Shown here piece by piece: positions 14,486-24,144 of a stretch of DNA of 64,000 nt (its first letter is position 1; each line of letters starts with the position of its first letter). Source of the DNA: Pyrinomonadaceae bacterium (GTDB lineage: Bacteria; Acidobacteriota; Blastocatellia; Pyrinomonadales; Pyrinomonadaceae); assembly GCA_019694355.1 (NCBI GenBank), contig JAIBCB010000005.1, forward strand, positions 106,452 to 170,451, written 5' to 3'. The translations under genes were made by a program, and so were the position numbers. A model generated the notes under the pieces. That model saw only the letters and a program-made list of their open reading frames with translations. It had not been told where the DNA came from and did not search any database.

Positions 14486-16546
14486 ATGAAAATGAGTGCA
14501 TTAACCAACAAGCTGATCCTAGCGGCTATTCTGAGTGCATTCTGCTCACTCGCTCTTTCTGTTACAGCCTTCGGGCAATGTGGAAACTATTTCAACACAA
14601 CTTACAGAAAAGTTGGAGCCGTGCCTTACTATGCTCATCTTGCGGATTGGAATAATGACGGTCTCCCTGATCTTTTTTGGTCGGATGCGAGCGGCTCAAG
14701 TTGGGTCGTACACGTAGCTCTTCACACCGGGAATGGAGATTGGGACTTTGCCCATCCGCTCTTGATCTCGTCGCCTGTTGAGATCGACCCTTACCAGTCT
14801 CTCACTGGGTTTCCTAACCTGGCTGACTTCGATTCTGACGGTGATCTGGACTACGTGGATCTATATAACGGCATGATCAGGATGTTTCGGAACAACGGCA
14901 ACGCTTCGATCACCCACGTAAATACGACGTTTAGCGTCTTTGAGACGGTCGTGCGGAGGTTTCCACCGACCGATCTGAACGGCGACGGGTTACTGGATCT
15001 TTTTGATGTCTCAGGAAACATCGGGCCTCAGGGACACGCGGTCGGCTATCGCCTTGGCCAGGCCGACGGCACATTCTCCGACAGAGTGAACATTTTTGGA
15101 CAAGCCGAATTGGGCAGTGATGGTCGTTCTACCTTACTCGGAGACTTTACCGGTGATGGAAAACCCGATTTTTTGGTAACTGCGTATGATCCGCAATCGG
15201 TCCTCCGTGCGATGATCTACAAGAATACGGGTAATGGCAATTTTGAGTTGGTGAATCAAACATCACCTTTTGGCGGGATCGTCAAAGATGTCGATGGTGA
15301 CGGGAAGGCTGATGTCGTCGGGTTCAAGACGGTCAATTCCGTTACGAGTCTGGCGGTGTGGCATTCAAATGGCGACGGGACGTTTACGCTCTTGCCGACC
15401 GTACCGAGGCTCCACCCGGAAAGTTCTGCTGATCTGACTTTCGTAGAAATGAACGGTGATACCAATCCGGACATTCTTGAAACCCCGTACAGCGGTAGTG
15501 GATACTACTCAGTTTATATCAACGATGGTTCAGGCGGATTTACGCGAACTGACTACATGGTTTCCCTCGGATCCCGAGAATTTTTTGATCATGACGGGGA
15601 TGGAAAAGACGATCAGTTCATCTTTTACTTTGCATCACCTCTTGGGGATATCGGCTTTGCCGTAAGAAAGAATTCGTGCAGTCGTAACGCCCAGCCGGTA
15701 AGGACGGCGAACTTTAACGGGGATGGACTGCCAGACCTTACGTTCTGGTATCCGCCTTCCGGCGTATGGACACGCGCGGATGCTGTTTGGGGGATGGGAG
15801 TGCCGCCTGCATCAACGACCTTTCAATGGGGATCGGGAACGTTAGGGGATGTTCCGACTCCCGGAGACTTTGACGGAGATGGCTCTACGGACTATGCGGT
15901 CTTTAGAAACCCAGAAGGTAATTGGTATATTCGACGGAGTTCTGACGCCGGCTGGACGGTCTTTCACTTTGGCATGGCCGGCGATATTCCTGTTCCGGCG
16001 GATTTTGACGGCGGCGGCAAGACGGATTTTGCGGTGTTTCGTCCCAGTACGGGCGTTTGGTATATCCTTTATTCCGAAACTCAACAGTTTACCGCCGTAC
16101 AATGGGGCCTGAGTTCCGACAAACCGGTGCCCGCCGATTACGACGGTGACGGCAAACTCGACATTGCCGTGTACCGTCCGAGCACCGGTGTCTGGTATTC
16201 CATCAGGAGTTCAGATCAGACATTTGCGATCGCTCAATGGGGGATCAGCACTGATACGCCCGTGCCTGCGGATTATGATCTTGATGGCAAAGCCGACCTT
16301 GCTGTGTTTAGGGATGGAACGTGGTATATTTGGCGCAGCTTAGATAACACATTTGCATATCTTTACTTCGGAAGTGCCGGAGATATTCCAATGCCGATCG
16401 TAACGGGTGAGTTCGGACTATACGTTACGCTTTACAGACCGCTGTATAGAACTTGGTATTTGCGCTGGGGCGGCGATTATAACTATGCTCTTGTATTACC
16501 TAGTGCCCAAGGCCAGCCGGTGTACTTCGGAATGCCGAATAATTGA
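14486..16546 (+). CDS. secreted FG-GAP/VCBS repeat protein
   Basis: 686 aa from ATG 14486, chosen because GAGGAA lies at 14473 and the next residues make a good Sec signal ending around VTAFGQ. The mature chain is built from repeats carrying calcium-binding DxDxDG loops (for example DFDSDGDLDYVD, DLNGDGLLDLF, DFDGDGSTDYAVF, DYDGDGKLDIAVY). These fold as beta-propeller blades. In the last third the blades are joined with PSTGVWY-type units, a pattern common in large acidobacterial surface proteins. It is probably extracellular. No catalytic motif is evident. Confidence 0.88.
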   Translation: MKMSALTNKLILAAILSAFCSLALSVTAFGQCGNYFNTTYRKVGAVPYYAHLADWNNDGLPDLFWSDASGSSWVVHVALHTGNGDWDFAHPLLISSPVEIDPYQSLTGFPNLADFDSDGDLDYVDLYNGMIRMFRNNGNASITHVNTTFSVFETVVRRFPPTDLNGDGLLDLFDVSGNIGPQGHAVGYRLGQADGTFSDRVNIFGQAELGSDGRSTLLGDFTGDGKPDFLVTAYDPQSVLRAMIYKNTGNGNFELVNQTSPFGGIVKDVDGDGKADVVGFKTVNSVTSLAVWHSNGDGTFTLLPTVPRLHPESSADLTFVEMNGDTNPDILETPYSGSGYYSVYINDGSGGFTRTDYMVSLGSREFFDHDGDGKDDQFIFYFASPLGDIGFAVRKNSCSRNAQPVRTANFNGDGLPDLTFWYPPSGVWTRADAVWGMGVPPASTTFQWGSGTLGDVPTPGDFDGDGSTDYAVFRNPEGNWYIRRSSDAGWTVFHFGMAGDIPVPADFDGGGKTDFAVFRPSTGVWYILYSETQQFTAVQWGLSSDKPVPADYDGDGKLDIAVYRPSTGVWYSIRSSDQTFAIAQWGISTDTPVPADYDLDGKADLAVFRDGTWYIWRSLDNTFAYLYFGSAGDIPMPIVTGEFGLYVTLYRPLYRTWYLRWGGDYNYALVLPSAQGQPVYFGMPNN

Positions 16547-16575
16547 CCATCTAGCGGCATTCATTTCGGATCGCC

Positions 16576-17583
16576 TTAGGAGACGGCGAGTTTGAGGCCG
16601 TCTCGGACGATATTGTAATCGAGGACGCGTGCGCCGTCTTGTGCGGCTAGTGCGGCCTCGACATCGTGGCGTCGCCCGTCCTCGCAATAGAAAGCGATAC
16701 AGCCTCCGCCGCCCGCACCGCAAACCTTCGGAGCGATCGCTCCGTTCGCCAGTGCGACATCGATCAGGTGGTCCATATGCGGCGTGGTGATGTTCGGCGA
16801 AAGACGTTTTCGCGCCGGATGTGCCTCTTTGATGATCTCGCCAACGGCGTCCCAGTCGCCTTCAAGCAGTGCCATTCGTAAGGAGATCGACGTATCCCTG
16901 ATGCCGTCAAATATCCCGAAGATCTCGCGGTCGCCGTCGATGTGGCGTTTTGTGATCTCCCAGTTATTCGTGCCGGAGTTTCGCGGTTCGCCCGTGTAAA
17001 GAACTGCGGTGCGGCGTTCAAGCGTTTCGAGATCGATATCAAGGCCTTCGCGGCGAATGCCTTCGGGGCCGAAATGGATCGACGCGGCACCGCCGTATTG
17101 CGCCGAGTAATAATCCTGAAAACCTGTGGGAACGCGTATGACCTGACACTCAACGTTCGCGGCGATCTGTATGAAGCGTTCGGGTGCGTAACGGTCTCCG
17201 ACGAGCTTATTCAACGCTCCAATGCACGCGATATTCAGAGTCGAAGAACCCGCAAGCCCTGCGCCTGCAGGCGCCTCGGAACGCGTCGTCATCTCAAACC
17301 CGACCTCAGGACGGAAAAAATAGACGAGCTTTGAAAGAAGCTCCAATTTGGGAAGATCTCTAAGCTCGCCGATCTTATCGAGCGTCGTCTCGACCGTCTG
17401 CTCCTGATCTATCGAACGAAGGATGACGCGGTCATCATCACGCGTCTCGATACGGCAATGAGCCAGCATCGAGACAGCGAAATTGACGGTCGCTGCGCCT
17501 TCGTGAAAGAGAAATAGCGGCGGAATGTCGATAGTGCCGCCTGCAAGGTCCACTCTGGTCGGGGCCGAGGTTTCGATGATCAT
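16576..17583 (-). CDS. GHMP-family sugar kinase
   Basis: A 335-aa ATP-dependent small-molecule kinase. It has the three GHMP motifs: SAPTRVDLAGG at the N-terminus, the phosphate loop APAGAGLAGSST around residues 107-118, and KVCGAGGGGCIAFYC near the C-terminus. Members closest in this pattern phosphorylate heptose or galactose-like sugars, so D-glycero-D-manno-heptose 7-phosphate kinase is one option, but the substrate cannot be read from the sequence. It is transcribed leftward, convergent with the FG-GAP gene, and lies 59 nt after the DedA gene in the same direction, so the two may share a transcript. Confidence 0.88.
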   Translation of the reverse strand: MIIETSAPTRVDLAGGTIDIPPLFLFHEGAATVNFAVSMLAHCRIETRDDDRVILRSIDQEQTVETTLDKIGELRDLPKLELLSKLVYFFRPEVGFEMTTRSEAPAGAGLAGSSTLNIACIGALNKLVGDRYAPERFIQIAANVECQVIRVPTGFQDYYSAQYGGAASIHFGPEGIRREGLDIDLETLERRTAVLYTGEPRNSGTNNWEITKRHIDGDREIFGIFDGIRDTSISLRMALLEGDWDAVGEIIKEAHPARKRLSPNITTPHMDHLIDVALANGAIAPKVCGAGGGGCIAFYCEDGRRHDVEAALAAQDGARVLDYNIVRDGLKLAVS

Positions 17584-17642
17584 ACTTTGATAAGAAAAGA
17601 GGTGCTAAATGAAGAATAAAAACACAAATTGTGGGTTGAAGT

Positions 17643-18398
17643 CTAATGCGGCTGGGTCGATTTTTTTTCCTTCTTTACAAGAGGTTCGGGGTCGGGCAGT
17701 TCTTCGTGGTGCGGTTCACGTGTGAAATGCAGACGGTCGCCGATGTCGCGCAGCGTTCCGAGACCGGCTTCTTCGACCGCGAGTATCTTTTCCTCGATCT
17801 TCTGGACGGTATTCGGGCTTGCTTCTTCCACCTTGTCGGAGAGCCAATATCTCTCGACGACATAGAAGACGATCACGCCCGTCATCACGATAAAGAACAA
17901 GGCGATGCCGATCTTTTCGTAGTCACCGAGGATCGTCTTGATCGAGCCGCTGAAGAAATATCCGACGCCGCTTAGGATCAGCACCCAGAGCGAACAGCTG
18001 ATCGCGTCAAGAGCGAGAAAGCGCATAAACGGCATCTTGCTCGTGCCATAGAACATACACATCGCCACGCGTATGCCGTAAATATACTTTGAAATGATGA
18101 TCGCGAAGCCGCCGAATTTGTCGATGAGCTTCTCGATACGCGGCTGTGTGAGCTGGTAGAATCTATATCCCTCGACCGCCCGATGAAACCGATAACCGAG
18201 AAAATAGCCGAAAGAATCACCGACCATCGCTCCAAGCGTGCCGAAGATAAATACTTTTAGAAAGCTGTAGTTACCGAAGAAGCTGCTGTTTGCGAGGATG
18301 CCGGAGAGAAGAAGCGTAATGTCACCTTCGACCATACAGAGTGCGAATACTGCATAAACCCCGTAGGTCGCAATAATGTCGTATAGGTGACTTTCCAT
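17643..18398 (-). CDS. DedA-family membrane protein
   Basis: A 251-aa inner-membrane protein of the DedA (SNARE-associated) family, whose members flip undecaprenyl phosphate or phosphatidylethanolamine. Recognisable parts are MVEGDITLLLSGILA, the GDSFGYFLGYRFH block, SKYIYGIRVAMCMFYGTSKMPFMRF and the long membrane-spanning GVGYFFSG and ALFFIVMTGVIVFYVV. An 80-residue soluble C-terminal tail rich in Glu and Lys follows, predicted cytoplasmic. It is divergent from the ROK gene, with a 226-bp intergenic region. Confidence 0.9.
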   Translation of the reverse strand: MESHLYDIIATYGVYAVFALCMVEGDITLLLSGILANSSFFGNYSFLKVFIFGTLGAMVGDSFGYFLGYRFHRAVEGYRFYQLTQPRIEKLIDKFGGFAIIISKYIYGIRVAMCMFYGTSKMPFMRFLALDAISCSLWVLILSGVGYFFSGSIKTILGDYEKIGIALFFIVMTGVIVFYVVERYWLSDKVEEASPNTVQKIEEKILAVEEAGLGTLRDIGDRLHFTREPHHEELPDPEPLVKKEKKSTQPH

Positions 18399-18536
18399 AG
18401 AACACCGAACGCCGTCGGCACAAAGCCGGATCCGTGCGTTAAGTTATCTGCCTGACTGCAAGAGTATCGTTTTAAGCCATTTTAAGTCAAAAGAAGCGAT
18501 TATCTGCCTATAACTCTCGATAACAGTTGATTTACG

Positions 18537-18566
18537 TTGACAGCGGCAAAAAAGGGTGTCTAAAAT
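18537..18566 (+). promoter_or_regulatory. sigma-70-type promoter of the ROK gene
   Basis: TTGACA at 18537-18542 and TAAAAT at 18561-18566 are separated by 18 bp, giving a good housekeeping promoter. It leaves a leader of roughly 50 nt to the start at 18625. Confidence 0.6.
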
Positions 18567-18624
18567 CGCGTTTGAAACTAAGCAGTGTAGTCGAACGTTT
18601 ATCTTTTCCGAGGAATGGGAGTAG

Positions 18625-19542
18625 ATGAGTAATGTAAAACCATCGGCCAATGCTTGTATCGGCGTCGAGATATCCTCGTCGGCGATGCGGGCCGTCTCTG
18701 TTGCGGGCAACGTCGTCACGAACACTGCGGCTGCTGCTCTCTCGTATAAAGCCTCGGTCGTTGAACAGCTCTCGGCTTTCATCGATAAGTGCCTTGCGGA
18801 TTTTGGTGCGGGCAGTATCGGCGTAGCGGTTCCGGCGCTCGTCGGTTCGGGCCGACGGGTCGTTGAATACTCGACGCACATCGCCGAATTATCAGGCCTC
18901 GACCTGGTCGCTTCACTCGGCGACAAAGGCGGATCGACGGTCACCATTTACAATGACGCGAATGCCGCCGGTTGGGCTGAATATCATATTGGGGCAGGCA
19001 GCGGTTCGCGCGATATGTTCTACGCGACACTTGGCACGGGAGTCGGCGGCTCGTTCATTCTCAACGGCGAGATCTGGATGGGACACGGAGGCTATGCGGG
19101 CGAATTCGGATACGTTCCGGTGCGCGAAGGCGGCGAACGGCTCGAGGACATTGCCTCAACGGCGAACATCATCCGTCGGACGCGCAGCCGTGTTAATCAG
19201 GACAGCACTTCTTCGCTCGCCGAAGTTCCTGAAGGGTCGCTTACGATCTCGATGATCGTCGAAGCAGCAAAGGCAGGCGATGATTTCTCGCAATTGATGC
19301 TCGACAGAACAGGCAACTATATAGGTATCGCTGTCGCGAGCGTTATCAACCTTTTGAATATCGAGCGTGTGATCATCGGCGGAGAAATAATGGAGGCGGG
19401 CGAGCTTATACTCGATCCGATCATCGAGACGGCCCGCAAACGATCATTCCTGCCGTCTTTTGAGACGACCCAGATACTGCAAGGCGAACTTGGTGAAGAT
19501 GCCGCCGCGATCGGTGCCGCAATGCTTGCCGGCTTGTCGTAA
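18625..19542 (+). CDS. ROK-family sugar kinase or regulator
   Basis: A 305-aa protein with the ROK fold. It has the IYNDANAAGWAE catalytic region, the phosphate loop GTGVGGSFILNGEIWMGHGGYAGEFGY and the second domain INLLNIERVIIGG. The aspartate of NDANA is the expected catalytic base. The zinc-binding CxCGxxGCxE signature of classical ROK glucokinases is absent: after the GEFGY block comes EGGERLEDIAS with no cysteines. No N-terminal helix-turn-helix is present, so a kinase is more likely than a transcription factor. Glucokinase is the usual annotation. A zinc-free variant or a different hexose substrate is possible. Confidence 0.88.
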   Translation: MSNVKPSANACIGVEISSSAMRAVSVAGNVVTNTAAAALSYKASVVEQLSAFIDKCLADFGAGSIGVAVPALVGSGRRVVEYSTHIAELSGLDLVASLGDKGGSTVTIYNDANAAGWAEYHIGAGSGSRDMFYATLGTGVGGSFILNGEIWMGHGGYAGEFGYVPVREGGERLEDIASTANIIRRTRSRVNQDSTSSLAEVPEGSLTISMIVEAAKAGDDFSQLMLDRTGNYIGIAVASVINLLNIERVIIGGEIMEAGELILDPIIETARKRSFLPSFETTQILQGELGEDAAAIGAAMLAGLS

Positions 19543-19564
19543 CCCGCAGTGGAAAAATAGTAAA

Positions 19565-19602
19565 AAGCCCGAACAAAGCCTTTTTAGGTGATGCTCGGGC
19601 TT
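19565..19602. terminator. bidirectional terminator-like hairpin
   Basis: AAGCCCGA at 19565-19572 pairs with TCGGGCTT at 19595-19602, and the element sits between the convergent ROK gene and the lectin-domain gene. An A run precedes it and TTAATAATTT follows, so it could serve both strands. Confidence 0.6.
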
Positions 19603-19625
19603 AATAATTTGCGGTCAGCCGCTAT

Positions 19626-20417
19626 CTAATTCTCATCAGGAAAGATCTCGACCTTCGCAGAATACGAACCGCTGTTGTCGTCGAGATTTCCCTCGTTGAT
19701 GCCGAGGAATAACGCTCCATCGCGGCTCGCCGTAAATTCGCGGTCGGACCCGATGTAGATGAAATCGTTGTTATCGTCGCCGATCACCCCGATCATGGCG
19801 CCGGTCGCGACATTCTTGAGAAGTTTATTTGAATCCTCGATGTCCGGTTCGCCCGACGGCGTAGAAGTTTTTCCTTTGCCGAGCGATACTTTGCCCTCCG
19901 CCGTCACGCGGATCCGCTGGCCTTTGCGGACAACAAAGCCCGTGTTCGTCCAGCCGTTCGCGGTATTATCAGCGAGAACCTTGACCGTCCAGCTAATGGG
20001 TTTCGTTATTTTGGATGCCGAAGTTTGAGGTATTTTCGCCGGCGTCGATGGTTCGTTTCTCGGAGCTTTGCCGATGATCGTGACGGGCTTTGTGTTATCG
20101 GTAGTGATCACACGCGGCGGACTCGTTTGTGCAGGGCGTGTGACCGCCGGTTTGTCGTCCGTGTCCGGCACGCCGTAATCAGCAGTATTGTCATTATCGA
20201 ACTTGATCGATTCCACTTCATCGACCGAAAAGCTCATTTGACGCTGATGCGCGCCGCTCCCCATAACGACCGTAAATCTTCCATTTGAAAAGCTGACGAC
20301 AGTGCCTTTGAAAAGGCTGCCGTCTTTTAGCTTGACCGTATCGCCAAACGCAAAAGAGACGCAGGCCGCAACGACAAGAGCACAAATGAAAGACCGTCCG
20401 AACATCGCTTTTAACAT
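19626..20417 (-). CDS. exported protein with LecA-like lectin domain
   Basis: 263 aa from the ATG at 20417, chosen because GAGGT lies nine bases upstream and a signal peptide follows (FICALVVAACVSFAFG). Residues just after the signal (VKLKDGSLFKGTVVSFSNGRF) form a small beta-barrel-like module of the type that opens many acidobacterial exported proteins. A proline/threonine-rich linker follows. The C-terminal ~120 residues resemble the PA-I galactophilic lectin fold: WTNTGFVVRKGQRIRVTAEG, a central ...VIGDDNNDFIYIG strand pair, and LFLGINEGNLDDNSG, where the Asp/Asn cluster would bind calcium and sugar. Probably a surface carbohydrate-binding protein. Confidence 0.75.
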   Translation of the reverse strand: MLKAMFGRSFICALVVAACVSFAFGDTVKLKDGSLFKGTVVSFSNGRFTVVMGSGAHQRQMSFSVDEVESIKFDNDNTADYGVPDTDDKPAVTRPAQTSPPRVITTDNTKPVTIIGKAPRNEPSTPAKIPQTSASKITKPISWTVKVLADNTANGWTNTGFVVRKGQRIRVTAEGKVSLGKGKTSTPSGEPDIEDSNKLLKNVATGAMIGVIGDDNNDFIYIGSDREFTASRDGALFLGINEGNLDDNSGSYSAKVEIFPDEN

Positions 20418-20676
20418 CTTGAAATACCTCGAATCGTCCACGTATGAAAACAGCTGATTGAGAGAGCCGTAAGCGGTTCACGTGTTAGATATAAAACAAA
20501 AGAATTGGGTTGCAAACGAGTTATATGAGCCGCGAATACGGGCAAAATCATATCAAATATGAGTTGGGCCTGTAAATGTATTTGTCCCGTTCGCTCGCGC
20601 GATGCATTGATTTTCGATGGAGCGGGCATCGTGGCATAATTGATAGGAACGATCCATTCTAAACCGCTCCCGACCT

Positions 20677-23600
20677 ATGAGGATAAATAACGGCAAGGCC
20701 ATTTACTCACCAAGCGACCTGGTCGTATTCTCGATGTCTCCGTTCGCCTCCTGGATGGAACACGCGTACAAGGCCGAGATGATCGCGGCCACTCCGGGCG
20801 ACGCCGATGAAGAATCGAAATTCCTCGCGCAGATGGGCGACGAGCACGAAAAGACCGTGCTTGCGGACTATCAGGCGACAATGAGCGTTTGCGATCTTTC
20901 GGTCGGCAACGATTTTGAAGAGCGTTTCGAAGCAACTAAACAGGCAGTTCAACGACGGGAGAAGATCCTTTACCAGCCTGCGCTTCGCGGCCGCGAGTTC
21001 GAAGGCTACGCCGACTTTATCACGCTCGGCAGCGACAACGTCTATCAGATCTGGGACACGAAACTTGCCCGGTCGCCAAAACCGTATTTCATTATCCAAC
21101 TGTGTGCATACACTGAGATGTTTGTTGAGACGACGGGTGAGGCCGCGGCAGAAAAGTTCGGTATCATCCTCGGTCCTTCAGGCAAAGAAGGTGAAGGCAG
21201 GGAACGCGTGGAGTTTGCCTTCGAGGATTTTCGATACTACTTCGAGAACCTGAAGGAGCGGTTCTTTGCTCTACACAACAACTTTACGGGCGACCTTGCG
21301 ACGCGGCCGGAACCTGACCCGAAGGGTGAGCATGGGAGATGGAATGAGTATGTAGCGGAGATGATGAAGGAGTGTGATCATTTGAGCCGCGTTGCAGGGA
21401 TCACCCGCGGCCAGATCGAAAAGCTTTCTGAGGCGGGCGTGACCACGTTAGGAGCACTCGCGGAACTTAGCACTCCCGTGCCCAAGATGCCGCCTGCTAC
21501 GGTCGAGAGACTTGCGACGCAGGCGCGCCTTCAGCGGGCGACAGAGAAACTGCGTGAGACTGACGAGAATGCTGCTCCACTTTTCGAGCTGATCCCAAGA
21601 AAGGACGATGTCTCGCCGCAAGGGCTTTATGCTCTTCCAAGATCGAGCCCGAAGGATGTCTTTTTCGATATGGAAGGCTTTCCTTTCAACGGCGGGCTTG
21701 AGTACCTCTTCGGCAATACGATCCTCGGGAAAAAAGGCGAATACGAGTTCGTCGATTTTTGGGCTTTCGATCGTGCGACTGAGAAAAAGGCGTTCCAGGA
21801 TTTTATTGATTGGGTGTATGAGCGTTGGCAGGACGATCCGACAATGCACATCTACCATTACGCGCACTACGAAAGGAATGCGGTCAGCAATCTGATGACG
21901 CGGCACGACACGCGAGAAAAAGAGGTTGATGACCTGCTTCGCAACGATGTGTTCGTCGATCTTTACCGCATTGTTAAGAATGGTTTGTATATTGGAGCAG
22001 AAAGTTATTCGCTGAAGAAGGTCGAATATCTCTACAACGTCGTGCGCGGCGAGAATGTAGCAAGTGCGGTCGATTCTGTGATGCAGTTCGGGAAATGGAT
22101 CGACAGCGGAGAGCCGCGAGATTGGAAAGAGAGCCCGACCCTAATCGATATTCGCGAATACAACAAGGTCGATTGCGAATCGACCGCTCGCCTCTATGAA
22201 TGGCTGCACAGGGTCGCCGCGGATAACAACATCCCGAACTTGCCATATCAGACGCTTGATGAATCGCTCGAAGCGAAACTGGAAGAACCGGAGTTCGTAC
22301 GTGAAAAGAATCGGGTCATCACGGCCCTTCGTGATAGACGCAAGGAAGATGCGCCGGCCGGAACGCTTTCGGATCTCATCAATTTTCATCGAAGGGAAGA
22401 GAAGCCGAGTTGGTGGCGCTTTTTTGATCTGGCAAAGAAGCTGCCTGAAGAGCTTCGCGATGAAGCTGACTGCGTCGCTGAGCTAAAGGCCGTCGGTAAG
22501 CCAACCCCTAGGCCGAAATCTCGATCTCTGTTCCAGGACTATGAATTCGATCCGGAGCAGGAGTGCACGCTCTCTTCGACGAAAGAACCGTCAGTTTTTT
22601 TTCAGGCGGATATTCGTACGGCCTTGAAGCTCTTTGATCTTGACGGTCTAGCGGGCGAATTGACGCTGAAGGCTACGCAGGCGAAGTTGAATCAATCGAC
22701 GTTGGGAGGCTCATTTCCCGCTGAAGGCTCGATCATTCACAAATCAAGTATTGATTACAGCACGCTCCAAAACGCTCTTCTCTCCATCGGCGAGAATTAT
22801 CTCAACAAGACATCGGTCGGATTGATGAGCGCTTTTCTATCTAGAAAACCGCCAGACGGTGCGTTTCAGGAGCAAGGCGAAACAACGGTCGATGCCGCGA
22901 TCCGGATCGCGGACTCAATGGACGGCGATTGCCTTGTGATCCAAGGCCCGCCAGGGACGGGCAAGACATACACTGCGGCGCGGCTCATAATCTCGCTGAT
23001 TGCGAAAGGAAAGGGCATCGGTGTCTGTTCAAATTCGCACAAGGCTATTCTCAATTTAGTTGATGAGTGCTGTATTGCGGCTCGAAAGGAAAATATTCCG
23101 CTTCGTGTTCTCAAGGCAGGCGGTGACAAAGATGAGTCAATGATCGACAAACATCCGAACATCGAGTTTGTTGACGGCGGAAAGAAGGCTATCGAGTCAT
23201 GGATCGCGGCCGGTAAGCGGCCGTTGATAGCCGGCACGGCCTGGCTGTTTGCAAGCGATGGGTGGGTCGAGGGAGATAGCGACGATCGTCTCGATTTTCT
23301 TTTTATCGATGAGGCCGGCCAAGTCTCCTTAGCGAACACTGTCGCGGCATCTCGTTCTGCAAAGAATCTCGTTCTACTTGGAGATCAGATGCAGTTGGAG
23401 CAGCCGATTCAAGGGCTGCATCCCGGCGACGCGGGACTTTCTGCGTTGCAGTATGCCCTTAAAGATGTAGAAGAAAGCAAGGAAGGTGCGCCGGTCATTC
23501 ACCCTGTTGTGCCCGAGGGAACCGGCCTTTTCCTCGGTGTTTCGCGGAGAATGCATCCGGACGTTTGCGAATTTATTTCCGACAGTGTTTACGAGGGCCG

Positions 23601-24144
23601 GCTTGAATCGTTCGCAGATTGCGGACGCCAGCGGATCGCGATCGCCAATTCGCCAAATTCATTGATCGATAAGGAGCACGGCATCGTATTCTCGCCGGTT
23701 GAGCACGATGGCAATACGCAGTCGAGCGACGAGGAAGCTGAACGTGTTCTGGCAATCTATAATGAGCTCTGTGGCCGCGAATATACTGACAGAGACGGCA
23801 AGACTCAAACGCTGGGGCTTGATGATTTTCTCTTTATCGCACCGTACAATGCACAGGTCGTTCACCTGAGAGGTCATCTGCCTGCGAAAGCAAGGATCGG
23901 CAGCGTCGATAGATTTCAAGGTCAGGAGGCTCCGGTGTGCATCCTCTCGCTATGTTCGAGTGTCGGTGAATATGGCTCACGCGGCCTCTCGTTCATACTC
24001 GATCAAAATCGTATCAATGTCGCGATATCTCGTGCTCAATGCCTCGCTGTCGTGGTCGCCGACCCGCGTATCGCAAGCGATTCGGCCGGCTCGATCAAAG
24101 AAATGAAACTCCTCAACCTTTTCTGCAAACTCGCTAAACAGTAG
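20677..24144 (+). CDS. TM0106-type RecB-like nuclease fused to SF1 helicase
   Basis: 1155 aa in three recognisable parts. The N-terminal PD-(D/E)xK nuclease has D113 and the pair D127-T-K129 (YQIWDTKLA). A second nuclease domain of the RNase H-like YprB type starts at D331-M-E333 (DVFFDMEGFPF). The C-terminal superfamily 1 helicase of the Dna2/UvrD-like class has Walker A GPPGTGKT at 757-764 and Walker B IDEAG at about 877-881. DRFQGQEA and INVAISRAQ come near the end. This is the TM0106-type architecture, presumably acting on DNA ends in recombination or repair. It stands alone, 235 bp from the divergent lectin gene. Confidence 0.9.
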   Translation: MRINNGKAIYSPSDLVVFSMSPFASWMEHAYKAEMIAATPGDADEESKFLAQMGDEHEKTVLADYQATMSVCDLSVGNDFEERFEATKQAVQRREKILYQPALRGREFEGYADFITLGSDNVYQIWDTKLARSPKPYFIIQLCAYTEMFVETTGEAAAEKFGIILGPSGKEGEGRERVEFAFEDFRYYFENLKERFFALHNNFTGDLATRPEPDPKGEHGRWNEYVAEMMKECDHLSRVAGITRGQIEKLSEAGVTTLGALAELSTPVPKMPPATVERLATQARLQRATEKLRETDENAAPLFELIPRKDDVSPQGLYALPRSSPKDVFFDMEGFPFNGGLEYLFGNTILGKKGEYEFVDFWAFDRATEKKAFQDFIDWVYERWQDDPTMHIYHYAHYERNAVSNLMTRHDTREKEVDDLLRNDVFVDLYRIVKNGLYIGAESYSLKKVEYLYNVVRGENVASAVDSVMQFGKWIDSGEPRDWKESPTLIDIREYNKVDCESTARLYEWLHRVAADNNIPNLPYQTLDESLEAKLEEPEFVREKNRVITALRDRRKEDAPAGTLSDLINFHRREEKPSWWRFFDLAKKLPEELRDEADCVAELKAVGKPTPRPKSRSLFQDYEFDPEQECTLSSTKEPSVFFQADIRTALKLFDLDGLAGELTLKATQAKLNQSTLGGSFPAEGSIIHKSSIDYSTLQNALLSIGENYLNKTSVGLMSAFLSRKPPDGAFQEQGETTVDAAIRIADSMDGDCLVIQGPPGTGKTYTAARLIISLIAKGKGIGVCSNSHKAILNLVDECCIAARKENIPLRVLKAGGDKDESMIDKHPNIEFVDGGKKAIESWIAAGKRPLIAGTAWLFASDGWVEGDSDDRLDFLFIDEAGQVSLANTVAASRSAKNLVLLGDQMQLEQPIQGLHPGDAGLSALQYALKDVEESKEGAPVIHPVVPEGTGLFLGVSRRMHPDVCEFISDSVYEGRLESFADCGRQRIAIANSPNSLIDKEHGIVFSPVEHDGNTQSSDEEAERVLAIYNELCGREYTDRDGKTQTLGLDDFLFIAPYNAQVVHLRGHLPAKARIGSVDRFQGQEAPVCILSLCSSVGEYGSRGLSFILDQNRINVAISRAQCLAVVVADPRIASDSAGSIKEMKLLNLFCKLAKQ

